Below are positions 58,501-64,000 of a stretch of 64,000 bases of DNA, one piece after another. Under the pieces are notes generated by a model, which saw only the letters and a list, made by a program, of their open reading frames with translations, made no database searches and had not been told where the DNA came from. How positions within the stretch are numbered: position 1 is the first letter of the stretch; each line of letters opens with the position of its first letter. Made by a program: the position numbers and the translations under genes. Source of the DNA: Flammeovirgaceae bacterium. Lineage in GTDB: Bacteria > Bacteroidota > Bacteroidia > Cytophagales > Cyclobacteriaceae. The DNA is taken from assembly GCA_020635915.1 (NCBI GenBank), contig JACJYU010000001.1, forward strand, positions 1,116,001 through 1,180,000, in the 5' to 3' direction.

Positions 58501-59189
58501 CGGTATTTAAATAGGGTATGCAAAATTTTATAGCCTGCCAGTACCGTTCCCTTTACGGTCCCCGAGATTTTGGAAAACCCAATTCGTTTGCGGTACCGTA
58601 CCGGCACTTCCAGGCAACGCATCTTCATTTTTGCTGCCTTCAACTGCATCTCCACCGTCCACCCATAAGTTTTATCCTGCATGTCCATGTTCAGCAAAGA
58701 AGAGAACCTGATCGCGCGAAAAGGCCCCAGGTCCGTAAATTTAACCCCATAAAACAACTTCAGTAAACGGGTGGCCAACCAATTGCCAAATATCTGTTGG
58801 GGGGTCATCGCCCCTGCCTCTTTCTGGCCCAGGGCACGCGACCCAATCACCAGGTCGGCCTTGTTTTGGTGGATAGGGGCCACCAATCCCTTCATTTCTT
58901 CAGGAAAATCGGAGTGGTCAGCGTCCAAAAAGACAACTATATCCGGGGGCACGGGGAGGCCCTTAATATATTCGATGCCCTTGAGGCAAGCGCGGCCATA
59001 GCCTGATACGGGCTCCCTGAGCACGATGGCGCCCCCCTCCCTGGCTACCTTCCCCGTGTTGTCGGTAGACGCATTGTTGACAACGACTATCGCGGTCACG
59101 AGGTCTTTGGGGATTTCCGCGAGCACCTGTCCGATACCATTTTCCTCATTGAAGGCAGGGATGATCACATAAATATTCGGGTCAACCAT
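58497..59189 (-). CDS. DPM1/DpgS-like family 2 glycosyltransferase
   Basis: A 230-residue GT2 protein without membrane helices. The start IYVIIPAFNEENGIGQVL, the VVNNASTDNT and FLDADHSDFPEE motifs and the late CLEVPVRYRKRIGFSKISGT segment fit polyprenyl-phosphate sugar synthases (DPM1 or UDP-glucose:polyprenyl-P type). It likely charges a lipid carrier with a sugar on the cytoplasmic face. Its stop overlaps the next gene's start by 4 bases (58497-58500). Confidence 0.88.
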   Translation of the reverse strand: MVDPNIYVIIPAFNEENGIGQVLAEIPKDLVTAIVVVNNASTDNTGKVAREGGAIVLREPVSGYGRACLKGIEYIKGLPVPPDIVVFLDADHSDFPEEMKGLVAPIHQNKADLVIGSRALGQKEAGAMTPQQIFGNWLATRLLKLFYGVKFTDLGPFRAIRFSSLLNMDMQDKTYGWTVEMQLKAAKMKMRCLEVPVRYRKRIGFSKISGTVKGTVLAGYKILHTLFKYR

Positions 59190-59214
59190 GGGCTAAAACC
59201 TGCAAAACCAAAAA

Positions 59215-60780
59215 TTACTTTGCCCCAGTTGCCCCTGGCAGGGGGACGAGGTTGTTGCCCAGGAGCACCGGCTGGCCAAACCTTCCCTTTTCATCTTTCA
59301 CTTCAAGGTTTAGCACGCCCCTGGGGCACACGGAAGAGCACACCCCACACCCCACACAGGAAGACCTGACAATATTTTGGCCGCGCTGTGCATACCACCT
59401 CACGTCAATGCCCATTTCACAATAGGTGGAACAATTGCCGCAAGAGATGCATTGCCCGCCATTGGTCGTAATCCGAAACCTGGATTTGAACCGCTGCACC
59501 ATGCCGAGGTACGCTGCCAGGGGGCAACCAAACCTGCACCACACCCTGTTGCCCATGAAAGGGTAAAAGCCCGTACCTACCACTCCGGAGAAAACCGCAC
59601 CGATCATAAAACCATACGGCCTCCTTAAATAAGTATAGGTGTCCAGTCCAAACACCGTGGACGTGCCCGATATAAAATTGTACAGCACCCCAGCGGTCAT
59701 AATAATGGCAAAAACCAAAACCCCATGCACCAGCCATCGCTCTATTTTCCAGGACTTCAGGGATTTGTCCGACAGTTGCCGGAATGGGTCCCCTGCCGTT
59801 TCGGCCAGGGCACCGCATCCGCACACCCAACTGCAGTACCACCGTTTGCCAAAAAAATAAACCAATACCGGCACCCCTACAACGAACAGGGTGATGCCCC
59901 AGGCAAACATAAATATGCCTATGCCCCCGGCCGAGGTAAGCATGCTGATGTGCCAGGCATCAAAAAAGTCGTAGTCGAGGGGCCACATGTTTTTAAAATC
60001 AAAATATGGCTGGTTTAGCCGCACGAGGATTTCCGGGATAAGGAAGGCAAAGGCCACTTGGAAAAACATGACTGAAATGGTACGGACAATGTGGTACTTG
60101 CTATGCCGGTATTTTATCAACATCCTGGCCCCCATCACCAGCACGGCAAACGTATAGAGGAACCCGTAAAGGAACCATTGGCTTGGTTCGCCCTGCGGGG
60201 ATATCCAATGCTTCAAAGGCCCCACCAGGATAACCCAGTTTGTAATGTAGGCATCATAGAAATAGATCATTACATAAAACGCGATCAGCAGCGTGCCTAT
60301 CAGTGCCCCTATCCATCCGCGGTTGTTCAATGCATGGTGGAAAATGCCATTGTTCTTGATCCCTGGTGGCTCCAGCCTGGCTTTGGGAAGGATAAAGAGC
60401 AAAGCCCCTAACGTGCCCACGCCAAAGACCAGGAAAAACAGCAACGTGGCATGTTCGGTGACCAGCCCCGTGGCCGAAGCCCTGGTGAGGGTGGCGGCAT
60501 AGTCATCGTAGATCACCTTGTCCCATTGCTGCCCCTGCCTGAATTTTTCATTGACCTGCCCTATGGCGCCTGTCACTGCATTGGCAAAAGAAAAGGTATT
60601 GTGGTACTCCACGCCAAAAAGGCCTTCCATGGCCGGCCGCAGCGATTCCTGGTGCCCCGGCTTGACCTTTGACTCAAAAACCCCTTCCGTAAGCGTGAAG
60701 TCCGACATAAAGAAAACCGCCAGGAACAACCCAAAGGACGTCAAAAACAAAACAAGGCCTATCGTGCGTACAGTCTTCAT
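59215..60780 (-). CDS. Membrane 4Fe-4S protein of the NapH/NosR type
   Basis: A 521-residue protein. One membrane helix (about 7-29), a periplasmic domain (to about 125) and about five more helices are followed by cysteine motifs: CSWVCGCG, CRFGCP and two 4Fe-4S clusters in CISCGNCSTYC and CVGCGVCSSVCP. NosR/NapH-like proteins move electrons from quinol across the membrane. It lacks the FMN-binding domain of NosR. It follows the FAD oxidoreductase by 4 bases, so both likely form one electron path. Confidence 0.9.
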   Translation of the reverse strand: MKTVRTIGLVLFLTSFGLFLAVFFMSDFTLTEGVFESKVKPGHQESLRPAMEGLFGVEYHNTFSFANAVTGAIGQVNEKFRQGQQWDKVIYDDYAATLTRASATGLVTEHATLLFFLVFGVGTLGALLFILPKARLEPPGIKNNGIFHHALNNRGWIGALIGTLLIAFYVMIYFYDAYITNWVILVGPLKHWISPQGEPSQWFLYGFLYTFAVLVMGARMLIKYRHSKYHIVRTISVMFFQVAFAFLIPEILVRLNQPYFDFKNMWPLDYDFFDAWHISMLTSAGGIGIFMFAWGITLFVVGVPVLVYFFGKRWYCSWVCGCGALAETAGDPFRQLSDKSLKSWKIERWLVHGVLVFAIIMTAGVLYNFISGTSTVFGLDTYTYLRRPYGFMIGAVFSGVVGTGFYPFMGNRVWCRFGCPLAAYLGMVQRFKSRFRITTNGGQCISCGNCSTYCEMGIDVRWYAQRGQNIVRSSCVGCGVCSSVCPRGVLNLEVKDEKGRFGQPVLLGNNLVPLPGATGAK

Positions 60781-60784
60781 GCTT

Positions 60785-62077
60785 TTATTGAATTGCCCCT
60801 ACACGCCTTTTTCCAAATTGCGCCACTATCCCCTCCTCATGCCTGTCAAAAAACTCCGGGTCAAAATTGGCGCTCGCCAAATTTTCCATTACATAATCAA
60901 TGGTTTTTCCCTCCCTCAGCCAGCTATCCAACCTTTCGTGGCGCAGCCTGATGCCAAACACGTTCACGCCCAAAAGCCGCAGCGTGCTTTTGTCCCACAC
61001 AAAATGAATGGCTTTTCTTCCATCCGCGTGTTCCCAATAAAACCCCTCCTCATTGGGTTTTAGTTCATTGCCCACGTTCCCGTACGTCTGAAACTCGATG
61101 TCGATGAATTTGGCGGAATTGAACCACGGCCCCGGCTCATACTTTACCTTTCTGCCGCATATGCCCTGGGCCACCACCTCGCCCATCATCCTACCGGTAT
61201 ACCACACTTGTTCAATATTTTTTCTTCCGGGCAGCCCGTACTTTCTCTCCACACAATCACCTATGGCATACACATCCGGTATATTGGTTTCCAAATATTC
61301 GTTTACCAGCACCCCGCGCTCTGTTTCGATGCCCGAATTCTCCAAAAACCCGATATTGGGCGAAACGCCCACGGCCAGGCCCACAAACTGGCAATCAATT
61401 TGTTCCCCTGCCTTCGTCACCACGGCCCTGGCCCTTCCGTGGCCGTCAGGCAATATTTTTTCCAGCTCGGTCCCCTCCCTCAAATCAACATGGTGCCCAC
61501 GGATGTGCCTGGATATCATACGCGCCTCCTGAACGGGCAGCACGTTGTTCCAAAAACAATTTTCCCTTATCAAAAAGGTAACTTCTATTTTCCTGGACAG
61601 CAGCATTTCCGCCATCTCTATCCCGATCAGTCCCCCGCCCACAACTACCGCACGGTGGATGTTCTTGGTGCCCGATTCCATGGCTTCCAGGTCCTGAAAG
61701 CTGTACAACCCCTGCACGCCCTTTAGGTCCTGCCCCGGCCATCCGAATTTGTTCGACCTGGAGCCCGTGGCAATAATAAGGATATCATAGTGCACCGTTT
61801 TTCCGCTGGCCAGCATCAGCGATTTGTCCGGGGTGGAAACACGCACCACATGGTCCTTCACCAGTTTGATATGGTTTTTTTTCCAAAACCAATCCTCATA
61901 GGGCTTGGTGTGTTCATATCGCATATGCCCCATATAGATGTACATAAGGGCCGTTCTGGAAAAAAAATGTTCCGTTTCGGATGAAATGACGGTAATCCTG
62001 CTTTGGCTCCCCTTCCTGATATGGCGTGCGGCAGTAATGCCCGCAATCCCATTTCCAATAATCACTATGTTTTTCAT
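60785..62077 (-). CDS. FAD/NAD(P)-dependent disulfide-reductase-family oxidoreductase
   Basis: A 430-residue flavoprotein from the ATG at 62077 (MKNIVIIGNGIAGITAARH); an upstream in-frame ATG at 62110 adds 11 poor residues. The FAD GxGxxG (IIGNGIAGIT), the NAD-binding GGGLIGIEMAE and the second FAD motif NIPDVYAIGDC are present. No CxxxxC redox pair is seen, so it is closer to ferredoxin or NADH oxidoreductases than to thioredoxin reductase. It is the first gene of the run, next to the Fe-S membrane protein. Confidence 0.9.
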   Translation of the reverse strand: MKNIVIIGNGIAGITAARHIRKGSQSRITVISSETEHFFSRTALMYIYMGHMRYEHTKPYEDWFWKKNHIKLVKDHVVRVSTPDKSLMLASGKTVHYDILIIATGSRSNKFGWPGQDLKGVQGLYSFQDLEAMESGTKNIHRAVVVGGGLIGIEMAEMLLSRKIEVTFLIRENCFWNNVLPVQEARMISRHIRGHHVDLREGTELEKILPDGHGRARAVVTKAGEQIDCQFVGLAVGVSPNIGFLENSGIETERGVLVNEYLETNIPDVYAIGDCVERKYGLPGRKNIEQVWYTGRMMGEVVAQGICGRKVKYEPGPWFNSAKFIDIEFQTYGNVGNELKPNEEGFYWEHADGRKAIHFVWDKSTLRLLGVNVFGIRLRHERLDSWLREGKTIDYVMENLASANFDPEFFDRHEEGIVAQFGKRRVGAIQ

Positions 62078-62352
62078 TTCCGCAGTCCCGCAAGTTATCG
62101 GTGAACCCAAAGATAAACTGTCAAGTTGAAGACAAAGGAAAGTAACGCATTTTTATGCAACCCGCACAGGCCTTTTCCGCGGGCCTGCCGGCCTTCCACA
62201 ATTGAATGGGGCCTTGTTGACAGGAAGGCAATGGCAAACGTGTAAGCCCCAGGGATTGCTAGGAAAAATAATATGGCGAAAACAAAGCGATAGTACGCCA
62301 AATTTGGCAGAACAGGCTAAATTAGGTGCATGAAACCTCCTAACTTACATCT

Positions 62353-63903
62353 ATGAAATCCATATCCCATCTCCTGGCAACGGGCCTTGTGTGCCTGGTG
62401 GCCTGCCAGGCGCCCACCGTTCAAAATGCCCCAGTGGCCACCAACGGGACCCCTGACTACAAACCAGCGGCCTTTGAAGACGAAGGCAGGCTTGAAAAAA
62501 TAGCGCAGGCCGCTGCCGTGGCCGACAAATATTTTAAGGATTTTGCCGAAAGGAACCATTACCCTTCCATTGCCTATGGCATTGTGGCCGATGGCCGGTT
62601 GGTGCATGCGGGCGTAGCGGGCCAGGCCAACATTGAAACCCAACAGGCGCCCACCACCAAAACACTGTACAGGATTGCGTCCATGACAAAAAGTTTTACC
62701 GCCATGGCCATACTCAAATTGCGTGACGAAGGCAAACTGGACCTGCAAGACCCGGCATACCTTTATATCCCTGAATTGAAAGGCATCACCTATGCCACCT
62801 CCGATTCGCCACCGGTCACCCTGCAGCACTTGCTTACCATGTCCGCGGGGTTCCCCGAAGACAACCCCTGGGGCGACCGCCAACTGGACGATACCAATGA
62901 AGAACTGATCGCCCGGGTAAAGGAAGGCATCTCCTTTTCCAACGCGCCCGGCCTCTCCTATGAGTACAGCAACCTCGGGTTTGCCTTACTGGGAACCATC
63001 ATAAACAAAGTAACGGGCGTGCCTTTTCAACAATACATTACCGACAACATCCTGAAGCCGTTGGGCATGAACGACAGTAAATGGGAGTATACGGAAATCC
63101 CAAAAGCCCAATTGGCCTTGGGCTACCATTGGGTGAACGGCCAATGGCAGGAAGAACCAATTTTGCATGACGGGGCCTTTGGCGCCATGGGCGGTTTGTT
63201 CTGCTCTATAGAAGATTTTAGCAAGTACATCGCCTTTCACCTTTCTGCCTGGCCGCCCCGCAACGACCCCGACAATGGCCCGGTAAAAAGGAGTACCCTG
63301 AGGGAGATGCACCAGTTGTGGCGGATAAACGACAGCTCGCCAGGCACCAACAAATACGGGCCCTACGATTTCGGCTATGCCTACGGCCTGGGGTGGCGAA
63401 AGGATGCAAGGGGCATCGTGACCATATCGCACAGTGGCGGCCTTCCCGGCTATGGAAGCGAATGGAGGATATTGCCCGACTATGGCGTGGGCATCGTATC
63501 GTTCAGCAACAGGCGCTACGGATCCCCTGGCGTGGGCAACGAGAAAATACTGGACACGCTTATTTCGATGGCCAATTTGAAGCCCCGGGTGCTTCCCGTT
63601 TCAAAAATATTAGAGGCCAGGAAGAATGACCTGATGAAAATAATCCCCAATTGGAGCGAATCACCAACTTTGTTCGCGGAAAACTTTTACATGGACAAAC
63701 CCCTTGACCTGCGGAAAAAGGAAATTGACGAAATCTTTGCCCAGGCGGGGGCAATAAAATCCGTGGGGCCACTTACCGCCATCAACCAATTGAGGGGTTA
63801 TTTCACCATTGAAGGGGAAAAAAAGAAGGTAGGCGTGTTTTTTACCCTAACGCCCGAAAATAACCCGCTGGTGCAGCAACTCAATTTGAGGCTATTCGAC
63901 TAA
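62353..63903 (+). CDS. Class C beta-lactamase-like serine hydrolase lipoprotein
   Basis: A 516-residue exported protein with a lipoprotein signal (lipobox LVAC). The serine-hydrolase domain has SMTK as nucleophile motif, YSN in YEYSNLGFALLG and HSGG in the KTG position. The last 110 residues form an extra domain with no motif I recognise. Such proteins act as esterases, D-peptidases or unknown hydrolases; beta-lactam resistance should not be assumed. It is divergent from the FAD oxidoreductase across a 275-base gap with no strong promoter match. Confidence 0.9.
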   Translation: MKSISHLLATGLVCLVACQAPTVQNAPVATNGTPDYKPAAFEDEGRLEKIAQAAAVADKYFKDFAERNHYPSIAYGIVADGRLVHAGVAGQANIETQQAPTTKTLYRIASMTKSFTAMAILKLRDEGKLDLQDPAYLYIPELKGITYATSDSPPVTLQHLLTMSAGFPEDNPWGDRQLDDTNEELIARVKEGISFSNAPGLSYEYSNLGFALLGTIINKVTGVPFQQYITDNILKPLGMNDSKWEYTEIPKAQLALGYHWVNGQWQEEPILHDGAFGAMGGLFCSIEDFSKYIAFHLSAWPPRNDPDNGPVKRSTLREMHQLWRINDSSPGTNKYGPYDFGYAYGLGWRKDARGIVTISHSGGLPGYGSEWRILPDYGVGIVSFSNRRYGSPGVGNEKILDTLISMANLKPRVLPVSKILEARKNDLMKIIPNWSESPTLFAENFYMDKPLDLRKKEIDEIFAQAGAIKSVGPLTAINQLRGYFTIEGEKKKVGVFFTLTPENNPLVQQLNLRLFD

Positions 63904-63915
63904 CTTTATAATCTT

Positions 63916-64000
63916 GTGAAGGATTTTAAAACCATCGTAGAGGAGTACCAGAAGCCAAGCGTAAAGGAACGAAAAGCAGCGTTGGCAACCGTGGTGAGGG
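63916..64000 (+). CDS. XdhC/CoxI-family protein, N-terminal fragment (cut by window edge)
   Basis: A GTG at 63916 opens a frame reading KDFKTIVEEYQKPSVKERKA and ending ALATVVR at the window edge, 12 bases after the serine hydrolase stop. The A-L-A-T-V-V segment following a charged helix is typical of the N-terminus of XdhC, a factor that inserts the molybdenum cofactor into xanthine dehydrogenase-type enzymes. Only 28 codons are visible, so the call is tentative. Confidence 0.5.
   Translation, partial: MKDFKTIVEEYQKPSVKERKAALATVVR

Noticed and set aside
62353..63903. Interpretation as an antibiotic-resistance beta-lactamase
   Set aside because: The SxxK/YSN/HSGG set is shared by many esterases and D-peptidases, and the extra C-terminal domain and lipoprotein anchor do not fit a classic AmpC.

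Overview
The window reads as chromosome from a free-living Bacteroidota bacterium, most likely Cytophagales or a close relative. Four things point there. The cluster tRNA-Tyr/Gly/Thr-tuf-tRNA-Trp-secE-nusG-rplKAJL-rpoBC-(DUF3467)-rpsL-rpsG-fusA-rpsJ is in the order typical of the phylum. Several intergenic regions carry the phylum's primary-sigma promoter, TTTG-N19-TAnnTTTG, in place of -35/-10 boxes. Many ribosome-binding sites are weak. The accessory genes (bacillithiol BshA, OprO/P-like porin, CHASE2 and FecR-like proteins, BlaI/M56 pair, GH3/serine-hydrolase fusion) fit the group. I see no rRNA, insertion sequence, phage gene or CRISPR array.

Layout. 1-9 kb: mutL (cut by the left edge), a small membrane protein, a secreted GH3/serine-hydrolase fusion next to bshA, a fatty-acid-hydroxylase-family membrane protein, and a VWA/AAA+ pair. 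9-18 kb: PhoH-family PIN-ATPase, sucD, a FecR-like/TPR protein with an effector-less CHASE2 protein, meaB, and a cobalamin-riboswitch-controlled TonB receptor facing a BtuF-like lipoprotein. 18-36 kb: the transcription/translation supercluster, all on the minus strand, with four tRNAs, two clear promoters upstream of tRNA-Tyr and rpsL, a third that overlaps the tuf terminator, and a final terminator after rpsJ. 36-40 kb: recF with a DUF721 gene, pdhA, a TPR protein and ribH. 40-50 kb: secreted M1 peptidase, phosphate-selective porin, phosphatidylserine decarboxylase homologue, D-aminoacylase-like lipoprotein, clpB and an MthK-like potassium channel. 49.5-54.6 kb: a BlaI/M56 module with two identical operators, a MOSC-SCO-cytochrome c operon and a Crp-family regulator. 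54.6-62.1 kb: a compact seven-gene minus-strand run of glycosyltransferases, rhodanese, an Fe-S membrane protein and an FAD oxidoreductase. 62.3-64 kb: a serine-hydrolase lipoprotein and the start of an XdhC-like gene.

How the parts fit. Most of the window is housekeeping: ribosome, RNA polymerase, TCA cycle, protein quality control and DNA repair. The parts most worth following are the overlapping glycosyltransferase/redox run at 54.6-62.1 kb, which looks like an uncharacterised lipid-linked glycan or glycolipid pathway; the GH3 fusion whose glycosidase half has lost its catalytic residues; the BlaI/M56 module that lacks a beta-lactam sensor domain; and a decarboxylase with Glu in place of the catalytic Asp. 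All functional statements come from reading motifs and gene context; no database search was run.
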